A stretch of 64,000 nucleotides of DNA from Natrinema ejinorense (GTDB lineage: Archaea > Halobacteriota > Halobacteria > Halobacteriales > Natrialbaceae), in the NCBI RefSeq assembly GCF_002494345.1, contig NZ_NXNI01000001.1, positions 620,001-684,000 of the forward strand, read 5' to 3'. Made by a program: the position numbers and the translations under genes. Below, in pieces: positions 40,928-50,143 of this stretch (its first letter is position 1; every line of letters begins with the position of its first letter). The notes beneath the pieces are model-generated. The model was not told the origin of the DNA, did no database searches, and saw only the letters and a program-made list of their open reading frames with translations.

Positions 40928-42073
40928 TTACAGGTAGCCTTCCTCGGCCAGCCGCTCGATCCCTTCCTCGAGTCGCTCGTCGCTCGCCGCATACGAGATC
41001 CGCGCGTAGCCGGGAGTGCCAAAGGCGCTTCCCGGGACGGTCGCGACGTGGGCGTCCTCGATCGCACCCTCACACCATGCCTGATCGTCGTCGTCGACGG
41101 GAAGCATCATATAGAACGCGCCCTCGGGCACGGCGACGTCGACGCCGTGATCGTCGAGGAGGTCAGCGACCAGATCGCGGCGGCCTTCGAAGGCCTCGAC
41201 CATCTCCGTGACGGCGTCCTCGGTCTCGAGGGCCTCGAGACCGGCGTGCTGGACGAAGTTCACGGCCGAGGAAACGGAGTGGCTGTGGAGTTTACCCGCC
41301 TGATCGATCAGGTCCTCGGGGCCGGCGAAGTAGCCGAGCCGCCAGCCGGTCATCGAGTAGGCCTTCGAGAAGCCGTTGACGGTGATGGTGCGGTCGGCCA
41401 TCCCCTCGAGCGTGCCGAGGCTCGTCGGCTCGACGCCGTAGGTGATCTCCTTGTAGATCTCGTCGGAGATGACGGTGATGTCGTGTTCGACGGCCAGATC
41501 GCGGACGCCCTCCAGCGCCGCGTCGGAGTAGACGGCACCGGTGGGGTTCGACGGCGAGTTGACGATCAGCAGTTCGGTCTCGTCGGAGACGGCGGCCGCG
41601 AGGTCGTCGAGTGCCGGCTCGAGCTGGAACTCGTGTGCGGAGAGGTCGACCCGGGTGAGATCGCCGCCGGCCATCTTGACCATGGCCTCGTAGGAGACCC
41701 ACGCGGGATCGAGCAGGGCGACCTCGTCGCCGTCTTCGACGAGCGCCTGCACGATCTCGTAGAGAGCCTGCTTCGCGCCGGGCGTGACGATGATCTCCTC
41801 GGCGTCGTGATCGAGGCCGTCGTCGGCCAGTTTGTCGGCGATGGCCTCGCGCAACTCGAGGATGCCCGCGGAGGTCGTGTAGCCGGTGTGGCCGGCGTCC
41901 ATCGCGTCCTTGCCCGCTTCCACGATGTTCTCGGGGGTGGGGAAGTCGGGTTCGCCGACGGAGAGGTCGACGACGTCTGCGCCCTCGGCCTCGAGTTCGG
42001 TGGCGAGTGCGGAGATCGCAAGCGTTGCGGACGGTTCGACTCGGCTGACGCGGTCGGTGAATTCCATCGTCAT
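40928..42073 (-). CDS. PLP-dependent class I/II aminotransferase (aspartate aminotransferase-like)
   Basis: A 381-residue fold-type I aminotransferase in amino-acid metabolism. It has DLSVGEPDFPTPENI near the N-terminus, VNSPSNPTGAV for substrate carboxylate and PLP binding, ISDEIYKEI, and NGFSKAYSMTGWRLGY with the Schiff-base lysine. The C-terminal ISYAASDERLEEGIERL completes the small domain. Its ATG overlaps the stop of ribH by 4 bp (ATGA), so the two are co-translated even though the pathways differ. Exact substrate (Asp, aromatic or Ala) is not set by sequence. Confidence 0.92.
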   Translation of the reverse strand: MTMEFTDRVSRVEPSATLAISALATELEAEGADVVDLSVGEPDFPTPENIVEAGKDAMDAGHTGYTTSAGILELREAIADKLADDGLDHDAEEIIVTPGAKQALYEIVQALVEDGDEVALLDPAWVSYEAMVKMAGGDLTRVDLSAHEFQLEPALDDLAAAVSDETELLIVNSPSNPTGAVYSDAALEGVRDLAVEHDITVISDEIYKEITYGVEPTSLGTLEGMADRTITVNGFSKAYSMTGWRLGYFAGPEDLIDQAGKLHSHSVSSAVNFVQHAGLEALETEDAVTEMVEAFEGRRDLVADLLDDHGVDVAVPEGAFYMMLPVDDDDQAWCEGAIEDAHVATVPGSAFGTPGYARISYAASDERLEEGIERLAEEGYL

Positions 42074-42504
42074 TGTTGGGAATCGGTCGCTGGAGTGGGA
42101 TCGGGTAGTTCGTCGACGAGATCGAGCGCCCCGTCGACGGCCGTGGCCGCGTTCTCGACGCGTTCGCGCGATTCGGCGGCGGACATGCCGGGCCCGGTCA
42201 CGCCGAGGGTCACGGGCGTGTCACGCTCGAGACTCACGTCGGAGAGTCGCTGGGCGGTGGCGTCGGTGATCACCTGATCGTGATTCGTATCGCCGGTGAT
42301 GACGGTTCCGATCACGGCGACGGCGTCGACTCCCTCGCGGCGAGCGAGCCGGTCGGCTGCCAGCGGCGCGTCGTACACCCCCGGCACGTGGACCGTCTCG
42401 TACACCTCCGCACCCGCGGCGTTGGCCGCCTCGAGTGCCTCCTGCTCCATCTGCTCGGTGATCGGGCGGTTGAACTGCGCGACCACCAGTCCGAGCGTGG
42501 TCAT
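42070..42504 (-). CDS. ribH: 6,7-dimethyl-8-ribityllumazine synthase
   Basis: A 144-residue lumazine synthase, the penultimate step of riboflavin synthesis, joining an aminopyrimidine with dihydroxybutanone phosphate. Signature segments are GLVVAQFNRPITEQM, VHVPGVYDAPLAA, AVIGTVITGDTNHDQVI (with the catalytic His) and TLGVTGPGMS. The ATG at 42504 lies 27 nt after a TATA-like box. The C-terminus is acidic. It is followed by an ATGA overlap with the aminotransferase. Confidence 0.93.
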   Translation of the reverse strand: MTTLGLVVAQFNRPITEQMEQEALEAANAAGAEVYETVHVPGVYDAPLAADRLARREGVDAVAVIGTVITGDTNHDQVITDATAQRLSDVSLERDTPVTLGVTGPGMSAAESRERVENAATAVDGALDLVDELPDPTPATDSQQ

Positions 42505-42526
42505 AGGCGAGCGGTGGGGAGGGCGG

Positions 42527-42534
42527 GTAAAAGA
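42527..42534 (-). promoter_or_regulatory. ribH promoter
   Basis: The minus strand reads cttttacc, centred about 27 nt before the ribH ATG at 42504. Confidence 0.45.
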
Positions 42535-42632
42535 GGTACCGTTCTCGGGTGACCGCTCCGGTATGCGCACGACGACATGCCGTCGGCGGAGACGACTCGT
42601 CGTCCGCGTCGAAACGAGCACTGTCGACCGTG

Positions 42633-43418
42633 TTACGCCGTCGCTTCGGCCTGGGATCGGACTGTGACGTCGCCGTTCGTCGTCTCGACTCGGAGGCGAC
42701 GCGTCCCATCGCCCAGCGTCACGTCGATCGACTCGTCGCTCGAGGCGTTCGAGTCCTCGACTCCCTCGAGGGACACGTTCCCGTTCGTCGTCGAGGCGCT
42801 GATCGTCGCATCGATCGAGGCCGGAATGGCGACGGTAACCTCGCCGTTGGTGCTCTGGGCGAACAGGTCGCCGTCGCTGTCGCTCTCGACTGTGATCTCG
42901 ATATCCCCGTTGGTCGTCTCCGCGCGAACGTTGCCGTTGACGCCGGCCACCTGTACCGAGCCGTTCGTACTCTCGGCGACCAGTTCGCCGGTCACCTCGC
43001 GGACAGCGATCTCGCCGTTCGTCGTCGCTGCGCTGGCCACCCGGACCCCCTCGGGGACCGTCGCCTCGAGGTCGAATTTGGGGTCGGGACCGAACAGAAA
43101 CGGCGTGTCGTCCGTCTGTCGCGCCTCGATGTCGAGGCGACCGCCCTCGCGGCTCGTCTCGAGCGTCAGGGACTCGAGGCTGTCTTCGGTTGGGGCCGCC
43201 TTGTGGCCGCGAACCTCGATCTCGTCTCCCCGTCCCCCCTCGACGGTCACCGAGCCGTTCTCAGCCGAAAACGAGACCGCATCGAGGTCCGCGGTCTCGT
43301 ACGTTTCCGTTACGGTCTCCGTTTCTCCCCGCCCGGTCGCCAGACAGCCGGCGAGCGATGCGAGGAGGCCGAGACCCCCTCCAGCAAGCACTCGCCGCCG
43401 CGAGACGCTCGATTTCAT
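42633..43418 (-). CDS. DUF4097 Tat lipoprotein (beta-helical adhesin-like)
   Basis: A 261-residue surface protein. Twin-arginine SRRRVLAGGG and lipobox LAGC (C25) indicate Tat export and lipidation. The mature part is a run of short strands with a recurring TTNGDI/STNGSV/TTNGNV repeat, the DUF4097 pattern of a small beta-helix. It may be an adhesin or envelope protein. The ATG at 43418 begins the signal. A tataaaaacc element at 43491-43500 (minus) lies about 75 nt upstream. Confidence 0.82.
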   Translation of the reverse strand: MKSSVSRRRVLAGGGLGLLASLAGCLATGRGETETVTETYETADLDAVSFSAENGSVTVEGGRGDEIEVRGHKAAPTEDSLESLTLETSREGGRLDIEARQTDDTPFLFGPDPKFDLEATVPEGVRVASAATTNGEIAVREVTGELVAESTNGSVQVAGVNGNVRAETTNGDIEITVESDSDGDLFAQSTNGEVTVAIPASIDATISASTTNGNVSLEGVEDSNASSDESIDVTLGDGTRRLRVETTNGDVTVRSQAEATA

Positions 43419-43579
43419 GAGCGTGTCTATCGGTTGCCAGGTATGTATACGACATCGGCCAGTTTCCGTGTCGAGTGTTCTGCCCAAGGTTTTTATACCA
43501 CATCGGCACCCCGTTCGGTAGTTCGCTCGAACCGTCGATCGCGTCTCGATTGCCCGCCGAACGACGGGCCATTTGAGAA

Positions 43580-43587
43580 TTCTTAAG
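43580..43587 (+). promoter_or_regulatory. purK promoter
   Basis: The sequence ttcttaag lies about 29 nt before the purK ATG at 43613, the leaderless spacing. Confidence 0.5.
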
Positions 43588-43612
43588 CGCGAGTGACGAC
43601 AATCGCCACGCA

Positions 43613-44827
43613 ATGACGACGTTACGAACGCCGGGACCGACGATCGGCGTAGTCGGAGGGGGACAGCTCGGGCGGATGCTCGCCGAGGCGGCCGCACCGC
43701 TTGGCGTCGAGGTGGTCGTCCTCGATCCGACGCCGGACTGTCCGGCCGCGCCGGTCGTCCGCGACCAGATCGTCGCCGGGTTCGACGACGAAGCGGGGAT
43801 CCGCGAACTCGCCGCACGCGCCGACGTGCTCACGTTCGAAATCGAACTCGCCGATCAGGACGTGATGGAGCGCGTGAGCGAGGATACCGGAACGCCCGTC
43901 CACCCCGACCCCTCGACGCTCGAGACCATCCACGACAAACTCGTCCAGAAGCGCGAACTCGAGGCCGCCGGGGTTCCAGTACCGCCGTTCCGCGAGGTCG
44001 AGGACGCCGCCGACGTTCGGGCGGCGATCGACGACTACGGCGCGCCGGTGATGCTCAAGGCCCGGACCGGCGGCTACGACGGCCGGGGTAACGTCCCCGT
44101 GGAGTCGAAAGCCGACGCCGTGGACGCCCTCGAGTCGGTCGCCGGCCCCGCGATGGTCGAGTCGTTCGTCGACTTCGAACGCGAGGTGTCGGTCATCGCG
44201 GTCAAAGGCGAGGACGACGTCGCGACCTTCCCGATCGGGGAGAACGTCCACGAAGACGAGATCCTCCGGGAGACCGTCGTTCCAGCACGCTCGAGCGACG
44301 CCGTCACCGAGCGAGCCCACGCGGTCGCGCGCGATGTCCTCGAGGTAATGGACGGACGCGGCGTCTACGGGATCGAACTCTTCGAAACGAGCGGGGCGCG
44401 TAGCGCCCCGGATGACTCGAGCGGGCGAAGCCCGCGAGAGAGTGACGGCGAGATCCTGCTCAACGAAATCGCACCGCGCCCGCACAACTCCGGCCACTGG
44501 ACGATCGAGGGGGCCCAAACCTCCCAGTTCGAACAGCACGCTCGTGCCGTCCTGGGCTGGCCGCTTGGCTCGACGGAACTGCGCTCGCCGACCGTGATGA
44601 CGAATCTCCTCGGCGACGTCGACGCGGAACAGTCCGCACGGCTGGAAGACATCGACGAAATCCTCGAGACGCCCGGCGCGGCCCTCCACTGGTACGGCAA
44701 GCGGCAGGCCCGTCCGCTGCGTAAAATGGGGCACGTGACGCTCTCGGCGGCCGAAGAGAGCGAATCGGTCGACGAGCTGCTCGAGCGTGCGCGCGAGCTC
44801 GGGGACGCCGTGACGTTCCGACCGTAG
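43613..44827 (+). CDS. purK: 5-(carboxyamino)imidazole ribonucleotide synthase
   Basis: A 404-residue ATP-grasp enzyme that carboxylates AIR to N5-CAIR with ATP and bicarbonate in purine synthesis. It has IGVVGGGQLGRMLAEAA, the ATP-grasp segment VMLKARTGGYDGRGN, and LLNEIAPRPHNSGHWTIE with TSQFEQHARAVLGWP. Between YGIELFET and DGEILLNEIA there is an extra stretch, SGARSAPDDSSGRSPRES, encoded by two DNA hairpins (44393-44435) and absent from usual family members; the frame is kept. It is followed by purE after 74 bp, so the pair likely forms an operon. Confidence 0.95.
   Translation: MTTLRTPGPTIGVVGGGQLGRMLAEAAAPLGVEVVVLDPTPDCPAAPVVRDQIVAGFDDEAGIRELAARADVLTFEIELADQDVMERVSEDTGTPVHPDPSTLETIHDKLVQKRELEAAGVPVPPFREVEDAADVRAAIDDYGAPVMLKARTGGYDGRGNVPVESKADAVDALESVAGPAMVESFVDFEREVSVIAVKGEDDVATFPIGENVHEDEILRETVVPARSSDAVTERAHAVARDVLEVMDGRGVYGIELFETSGARSAPDDSSGRSPRESDGEILLNEIAPRPHNSGHWTIEGAQTSQFEQHARAVLGWPLGSTELRSPTVMTNLLGDVDAEQSARLEDIDEILETPGAALHWYGKRQARPLRKMGHVTLSAAEESESVDELLERARELGDAVTFRP
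44393..44435. repeat. Palindromic element inserted in frame in purK
   Basis: Two hairpins lie side by side: ggggcgc-gta-gcgcccc at 44393-44409 and gcgggc-gaa-gcccgc at 44421-44435, joined by ggatgactcga. They encode a low-complexity Ser/Arg/Asp-rich stretch at a loop position of PurK. The arrangement resembles the hairpins near tRNA-Gln. Confidence 0.65.
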
Positions 44828-44901
44828 CGCCGGCCGCGAGTTCACCAGTCGCTCGTCTCGTTTGCCACCGTTTCAAGTCGGTCGCCCGACCACCTCCACT
44901 T

Positions 44902-45540
44902 ATGAGCGACAGCATCACCGAACTGATCGACCGCCTGCACGACGAAGCGACGCAGGACCGTCCGTCCGAGGAAACGCCCGACGTCGGCATCGTGATGGGC
45001 AGCGACTCCGACCTCGAGACGATGATGACAGGCGGCAAACGCCCCGGTGCCTACGACGCCTTCGTCGAGGAACTGGGCTTCGCCGAGCAAACGGATTTCG
45101 AGAGTCCACCCGACGAGCGGTTCACCTTCGAGACCTACGTGACCTCTGCCCACCGAACACCCGACTTAATGACGGCTTACGCCGAGACGGCCGAGGATCG
45201 GGGCCTCGAGGTACTCATCGCCGGGGCGGGCGGCAAGTCTGCTGACCTCCCGAACATGACCGCGTCGATCGCGTACCCGCTGCCGGTCATCGGCGTCCCC
45301 GTCCAGGAGAAATCCGTCGACAGCGTCATCGGCATGCCGACCGGTGCACCGATGGTCGCGGTCGATGCCGGCAAGTCGTTCAACGCAGCGTTGTCGGCCG
45401 CCCAGATCCTCGCGCGGCAACACGACGAGATCCGGGCGCGACTGGTCGATTATCACGACGACCTGCGCGAGGGCGTCGGAACCGTTTCTCGAGACCTCCA
45501 CGATGGCGGGACTCCGGCGTTTCGGAACCGCGAGCAGTAG
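44902..45540 (+). CDS. purE: N5-carboxyaminoimidazole ribonucleotide mutase
   Basis: A 212-residue PurE that converts N5-CAIR to CAIR, the step after PurK. It has GIVMGSDSDLETM (with the catalytic Ser-Asp-Ser), VTSAHRTPDLM, IAGAGGKSADLPNMTAS and TGAPMVAVD. There is an insert of about 25 residues (TGGKRPGAYDAFVEELGF) between the first two motifs. Typical class I PurE is about 165 residues; this one has N- and C-terminal extensions. Confidence 0.95.
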   Translation: MSDSITELIDRLHDEATQDRPSEETPDVGIVMGSDSDLETMMTGGKRPGAYDAFVEELGFAEQTDFESPPDERFTFETYVTSAHRTPDLMTAYAETAEDRGLEVLIAGAGGKSADLPNMTASIAYPLPVIGVPVQEKSVDSVIGMPTGAPMVAVDAGKSFNAALSAAQILARQHDEIRARLVDYHDDLREGVGTVSRDLHDGGTPAFRNREQ

Positions 45541-45798
45541 CTCGAGGCTCCCGCCGAGCGGACGATCGATCGCCGGTCAGCCCCCGCTCGATCGCTCGAA
45601 CGGCGGTTGTCGGCGTATTTCGGCGTCGCGTAACACCGTCTTACCGATTCGTTCAGGGGTTGGACTCTTACAAATAGTATACGGTGATTATTCACGAGGG
45701 TCCACTCGGGCTGAACTCCCTTCTCGGCCCGTGTTTCCCCGAAAAACGAAGAATCAACCCTTATGTGCGTGCGGTCTGAAGCCTCGAACGTTACCGAG

Positions 45799-46203
45799 AT
45801 GAATGATTGGATCGCCATCGGGGCGCTGGCGCTCGTCGGGGTACTGATACCGGTCGGGATGATGTCGGTATCGTATCTCCTGCGGCCCACCGTGCCCGAA
45901 ACGAGCAAACGAGCCACCTACGAGAGTGGCGAGATTCCGACCGGCGGAACGCGCATCCGGTTCAATATCCAGTACTACATGGTTGCGCTGCTGTTCGTCG
46001 TCTTCGATATCGAGACCGTCCTCCTGTTCCCGTGGGCGGTCGCCTATCAGGATGCGCTCGCGGCGGATATTCCACTCGTCCGTGCGCTCGGGCCGATGCT
46101 GTTGTTCGTCGCCATCCTGCTCGTCGGACTCGCGTGGGCGTGGCGCACGGGTGCAGTACAGTGGGCACAGACACCCCGCCAGCTGGAAACTGACAGATCA
46201 TGA
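45799..46203 (+). CDS. nuoA: Complex I subunit NuoA
   Basis: A small membrane subunit of the proton-pumping complex I-like enzyme, with three predicted helices: WIAIGALALVGVLIPVG, YYMVALLFVVFDIETVLLF (containing the conserved FDIE acidic patch) and PMLLFVAILLVGLAWAW. Its position next to nuoB fits. The ATG at 45799 is used, not an ATG 36 nt upstream. The stop overlaps the nuoB start. First gene of an eleven-gene operon; a TATA-like cccttatg lies about 40 nt before the start. Confidence 0.92.
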   Translation: MNDWIAIGALALVGVLIPVGMMSVSYLLRPTVPETSKRATYESGEIPTGGTRIRFNIQYYMVALLFVVFDIETVLLFPWAVAYQDALAADIPLVRALGPMLLFVAILLVGLAWAWRTGAVQWAQTPRQLETDRS

Positions 46204-46907
46204 GTAGCGAACAACCACGCAAGCAAATCTACGACAGCACCGCACCGTCGACGGACACCCGCGACTCGCGGATCGGCGAGGGTGCCGACGACCGCTTCAA
46301 CTCCAAGCTCCGCGAGGCCTTCGGGTCGACCCCGTTCATCCTCACGAAGTTCGACAAGTTCATGAACTGGGTGCGGGGCAACTCGATGTTCATGCTCCAG
46401 TTCGGGATCGCGTGTTGCAGCATCGAGATGATGCACACGTACGCGATCAAACACGACCTCGACCGCTTCGGGGCCGGGGTCCCGCGGGCCTCGCCCCGAC
46501 AGGCCGACGTAATGATCGTTCCGGGGACGATCGTCTCGAAGTTCGGCCCCCGAATGAAGCGGGTCTACGACCAGATGCCCGAACCCAAGTTCGTCGTCGG
46601 CATGGGGTCGTGTACGATTTCGGGCGGTCCCTTCCAGGAAGGGTACAACGTCGTCAAGGGAGCCGAGGAGATCATCCCCATCGACATCCATGTCCCCGGC
46701 TGCCCGCCACGGCCGGAGGCGCTCGTCTACGGCATCGTCAAACTCCAGGAGCGGATCCGCAACGGCGAGTCGACTCCGGTCGTCGTCAAGCCCTACGAAC
46801 TCGAGGAGTTCGGCGATTTGCCCAAGGACGAACTCGTCCAGAAACTCGCGGACGACATCGACGAGGAGGACCTCGTCATGCGATACAACTGGGCTGATTC
46901 GCCATGA
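46200..46907 (+). CDS. nuoB: Complex I subunit NuoB
   Basis: A 235-residue peripheral-arm subunit that binds the terminal [4Fe-4S] cluster N2, the last electron carrier before quinone. Cluster ligands are in FGIACCSIEMMH (adjacent cysteines), GSCTISGGPF and PGCPPRPEAL. The N-terminal 50 residues are an acidic haloarchaeal extension. ATGA overlaps on both sides couple it to nuoA and nuoCD. Confidence 0.95.
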   Translation: MSSEQPRKQIYDSTAPSTDTRDSRIGEGADDRFNSKLREAFGSTPFILTKFDKFMNWVRGNSMFMLQFGIACCSIEMMHTYAIKHDLDRFGAGVPRASPRQADVMIVPGTIVSKFGPRMKRVYDQMPEPKFVVGMGSCTISGGPFQEGYNVVKGAEEIIPIDIHVPGCPPRPEALVYGIVKLQERIRNGESTPVVVKPYELEEFGDLPKDELVQKLADDIDEEDLVMRYNWADSP

Positions 46908-48565
46908 GCACGGGACTCGAGCGAGGACAGCAGCCACCGGTTGAAGTGTCGGCAGACGACCTCACGACCCTGATCGGTGATCGCGCGCTCGCACGCGACG
47001 ATCACCTGAACGCACCGGGGTTCGTTATCCGGCCGGACGACGTCCAGAGCGTCCTGAGCGACCTGCGGGACGAGGCGGGGTTCGATCACCTCGCCAACCT
47101 CACCGCACAGGAGTACGCCGACCGGTACGAATCGATCTACCACCTCCGAAAGTACGCCGATCCGACCCAGGAGGTATCGGTCGTCGTCCCGACGACCACC
47201 GACAACCCGGTCAGCCAGACCGCCGAGCCGGTCTTCCGAACCGCCGACTGGCACGAGCGGGAAGCCTTCGACCTCGTCGGCATCGACTACGAGGGCCATC
47301 CCGATCCCCGCCGGATCCTCCTGCCCGAGACCTGGCAGGGCCATCCGCTCTCGCGGGGCTACGACCAGGAGAAACCACAGCTCGTGACCCTCTCGGAGCA
47401 CGCCAATCCGGTCCAGCCGGACCACCACGACGACGAGTCGGACACGATGTTCCTCAACATCGGTCCCCACCACCCGGCGACCCACGGCGTGCTCCACATC
47501 GAGACGGTGCTGGACGGCGAGACGGTCGTCGACGTCGACCCCGACATCGGCTATCTGCACCGCTGTGAAGAGCAGATGTGCCAGAACGGGACCTACCGGC
47601 ACCAGATCATGCCGTACCCGGACCGCTGGGACTACGTCTCCGCCGGCCTGCTCAACGAGTGGGCATACGCGCGGACGGCGGAGGATCTCGCCGACATCGA
47701 GGTCCCCGACTACGCGCAGGTCATTCGAACGATGGGGGCCGAGCTCTGCCGGATCGCCTCCCACATGCTCGCGCTTGCCACCTTCGCGCTGGACGTCTAC
47801 GGCGACTTCACCGCCATCTTCCAGTATGGCATGCGCGACCGCGAGGTCGTCCAGGACATCCTGGAGGACCTGACCGGCCAGCGGCTCATGTTCAACTACT
47901 TCCGGCTCGGTGGGGTCGCCTGGGACCTGCCGGAACCCCGCGAGGAGTTCTTCGAGAAGACGCGAGACTTCCTCGACGGGCTCCCCGCGAAGGTCGACGA
48001 GTACAACGATCTGCTGACCGGCAACGAGATCTTCCAGATCCGGTGTCACGACACCGGGATTCTCGAGCCCGAAGTGGCCAAACAGTACGGCTGTACCGGG
48101 CCCGTGGCCCGGGGTTCGGGCATCGATTACGACCTCCGCCGGGACGACCCCTACGGCTACTACGAGAACCTCGAGTGGGACGTCGTCACCGAGGACGGCT
48201 GCGACAACTACTCCCGCGTCCTCGTGCGCATGCAAGAAGTCGAGGAGTCCGCGAAGATCATCGAGCAGTGTGTCGACTTGCTCGAGGACTGGCCCGAGGA
48301 CGAGCGGACGGTCCAGAGCAACGTACCACGGACGCTCAAGCCGGACGCGGACACGGAGATTTACCGCGCCGTCGAGGCCGCGAAGGGCGAACTCGGTATC
48401 TACATGCGCTCGGACGGGACGGACAAGCCGGGTCGGTTCAAGATCCGGAGTCCGTGTTTCCACAACCTCTCGGCGCTGCCCGAGCTGTCCGAAGGGGAGT
48501 ACATCCCGGACCTGATCGCGTCGCTTGGCAGCCTCGATATCGTGCTCGGGGAGGTGGACCGGTAA
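46904..48565 (+). CDS. nuoCD: Complex I fused subunit NuoCD
   Basis: A 553-residue fusion of NuoC (30-kDa, residues about 1-165; DWHEREAFDLVGIDYEGHPD) and NuoD (49-kDa, about 180-553; NIGPHHPATHGVLH, GYLHRCEEQM). NuoD forms the quinone pocket with NuoB and is related to the large subunit of NiFe hydrogenases, without metal-binding cysteines. The C-terminus ends SLDIVLGEVDR as is standard. C-D fusion is common in haloarchaea and some bacteria. Confidence 0.95.
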   Translation: MSTGLERGQQPPVEVSADDLTTLIGDRALARDDHLNAPGFVIRPDDVQSVLSDLRDEAGFDHLANLTAQEYADRYESIYHLRKYADPTQEVSVVVPTTTDNPVSQTAEPVFRTADWHEREAFDLVGIDYEGHPDPRRILLPETWQGHPLSRGYDQEKPQLVTLSEHANPVQPDHHDDESDTMFLNIGPHHPATHGVLHIETVLDGETVVDVDPDIGYLHRCEEQMCQNGTYRHQIMPYPDRWDYVSAGLLNEWAYARTAEDLADIEVPDYAQVIRTMGAELCRIASHMLALATFALDVYGDFTAIFQYGMRDREVVQDILEDLTGQRLMFNYFRLGGVAWDLPEPREEFFEKTRDFLDGLPAKVDEYNDLLTGNEIFQIRCHDTGILEPEVAKQYGCTGPVARGSGIDYDLRRDDPYGYYENLEWDVVTEDGCDNYSRVLVRMQEVEESAKIIEQCVDLLEDWPEDERTVQSNVPRTLKPDADTEIYRAVEAAKGELGIYMRSDGTDKPGRFKIRSPCFHNLSALPELSEGEYIPDLIASLGSLDIVLGEVDR

Positions 48566-48566
48566 G

Positions 48567-49646
48567 ATGTCCGGCATGGCGTCGGTCCCGCTGCAGGATA
48601 CCGTCTTACTTCCCGAACGATTGGGGAATCTGACGGGGCTCGACCAGTTCGGGCTCGCCGGCGAACTGCTGGCGACTCTCATCGGGGCGATATTCGTCGG
48701 CTCCCTGATGCTCACGATGACCGCTCTCGCTGGCCCGTGGGCGAAGCGAAAGATTACCGCCTCCTTTACGGATCGAATCTCGATCAACCAGATCGGTCCC
48801 GCCGGAATCGGGATCATCATCGCCGACGCCGTTCGGATGCTCTCGAAGGAGTTGATCGTTCCCGAGAACGCGGATCGACCAGCGTGGGATCTCGCGCCGA
48901 TCGTCGTCGTCTCCTCGGCCCTGCTGGGCTTTGCCGTCATTCCGATGGGGAACGGGATCCAACTCGCGGACCCCGAAGTCGGACTCGCCTACGTCTTCGC
49001 AGTGTCGGGAATCGCGAGCCTCGGACTGGTGATGGCCGGCTACGCGTCGGCGAACAAGTACTCGATGCTCGGCGGGCTCCGCGCGGTGGCACAGAACGTC
49101 GCCTACGAGATCCCGCTGGTCGTCACCGGGATGTCCGTCGTGATCTTCGCCGGCACGCTGCAGATGGGCGAAATCGTCGCGGCGCAGGGGGAGACGTTCG
49201 TGACGATCGTGGGGATCGACGTTCCGCGGTGGTACGCGCTGGTCAATCCCTTCGCGTTCGTCCTCTTTCTGGTGGCGAACTTCGCGGAGGTCGGCCGCAA
49301 CCCCTTCGACACGCCTGAGGCACCGACCGAGATCGTCGCTGGCTACCAGACCGAGTACTCCTCGGTCTACTTCGTGTTGATCTATCTCGGGGAGTTCCTC
49401 CACATCTTCCTCGGCGGTGCGATCATCGCGACGATCTTCCTCGGCGGACCCGCCGGTCCCGTCCTGCCGGGCATCGTCTGGTTCATCATCAAGATCTGGG
49501 CGGTGTTCTTCGCGACGCAGTGGCTGCGCTCGGCGGTTCCCCGCGTCCGGATCGACCAACTGATCGAGATCGGCTGGAAGGGGCTGCTCGTGTTGGCCTT
49601 CGCCAATCTCGTCTTGACCGCGGTAATCGTGGGACTGATAGCATGA
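48567..49646 (+). CDS. nuoH: Complex I subunit NuoH
   Basis: A 359-residue membrane subunit with about eight helices that links the quinone site to the proton channels. It has RISINQIGPAGIGIIIADAV, the AYEIPLVVTGM segment and the strongly conserved EVGRNPFDTPEAPTEIV loop with its acidic residues. The ATG at 48567 directly follows the nuoCD stop. Its end overlaps nuoI (ATGA). Confidence 0.95.
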   Translation: MSGMASVPLQDTVLLPERLGNLTGLDQFGLAGELLATLIGAIFVGSLMLTMTALAGPWAKRKITASFTDRISINQIGPAGIGIIIADAVRMLSKELIVPENADRPAWDLAPIVVVSSALLGFAVIPMGNGIQLADPEVGLAYVFAVSGIASLGLVMAGYASANKYSMLGGLRAVAQNVAYEIPLVVTGMSVVIFAGTLQMGEIVAAQGETFVTIVGIDVPRWYALVNPFAFVLFLVANFAEVGRNPFDTPEAPTEIVAGYQTEYSSVYFVLIYLGEFLHIFLGGAIIATIFLGGPAGPVLPGIVWFIIKIWAVFFATQWLRSAVPRVRIDQLIEIGWKGLLVLAFANLVLTAVIVGLIA

Positions 49647-50104
49647 TCGGGATACTCAAATCGATGGCAACGACGATGAAGCACGCACTGGACGGCTCCA
49701 CCTTCACGGTGGAGTATCCGGAGACCGCACCCGACGTCTCGCCGCGCTTTCGCGGCGTCCACAAGTTCAGTCAGGAGCGGTGCATCTGGTGTCGTCAGTG
49801 CGAGAACGTCTGTCCGAACGATACGATCCAGATCGTCACGAACGACCAACGACAGGGCGAACAGTACAACCTCCACATCGGGCAGTGTATCTACTGCCGA
49901 CTCTGCGAGGAAGTCTGTCCCGTCGACGCCATCCTCCTCACGGAGAACTTCGAGTTCACCGCGGACACGAAACACGACTTCGTCTACAACAAAGAACAGC
50001 TGAAAGCCGTTCCGTGGTACAAGGACATCGACCCGCTCGCCGCCCGCGAACCCGATCGGGACGCGTGGGTCGGTGAAGGCGAGGGAGAGGTCGACTACCA
50101 GTAA
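49643..50104 (+). CDS. nuoI: Complex I ferredoxin subunit NuoI
   Basis: A 153-residue peripheral subunit with two [4Fe-4S] clusters, N6a and N6b, from CIWCRQCENVCP and CIYCRLCEEVCP. In this organism, without nuoEFG, it is likely where electrons from the unknown donor enter. The start at 49643 overlaps the nuoH stop. The following 39-bp gap before nuoJ is the largest in the operon. Confidence 0.95.
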   Translation: MIGILKSMATTMKHALDGSTFTVEYPETAPDVSPRFRGVHKFSQERCIWCRQCENVCPNDTIQIVTNDQRQGEQYNLHIGQCIYCRLCEEVCPVDAILLTENFEFTADTKHDFVYNKEQLKAVPWYKDIDPLAAREPDRDAWVGEGEGEVDYQ

Positions 50105-50143
50105 CGGGTCCGCCCGTCCCGCAAACGGGCACTACTAACAACC

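Noticed and set aside
46793-48940. Long minus-strand frame opposite nuoCD
   Set aside because: It is a mirror frame of the strongly conserved nuoCD gene with no recognisable motif.
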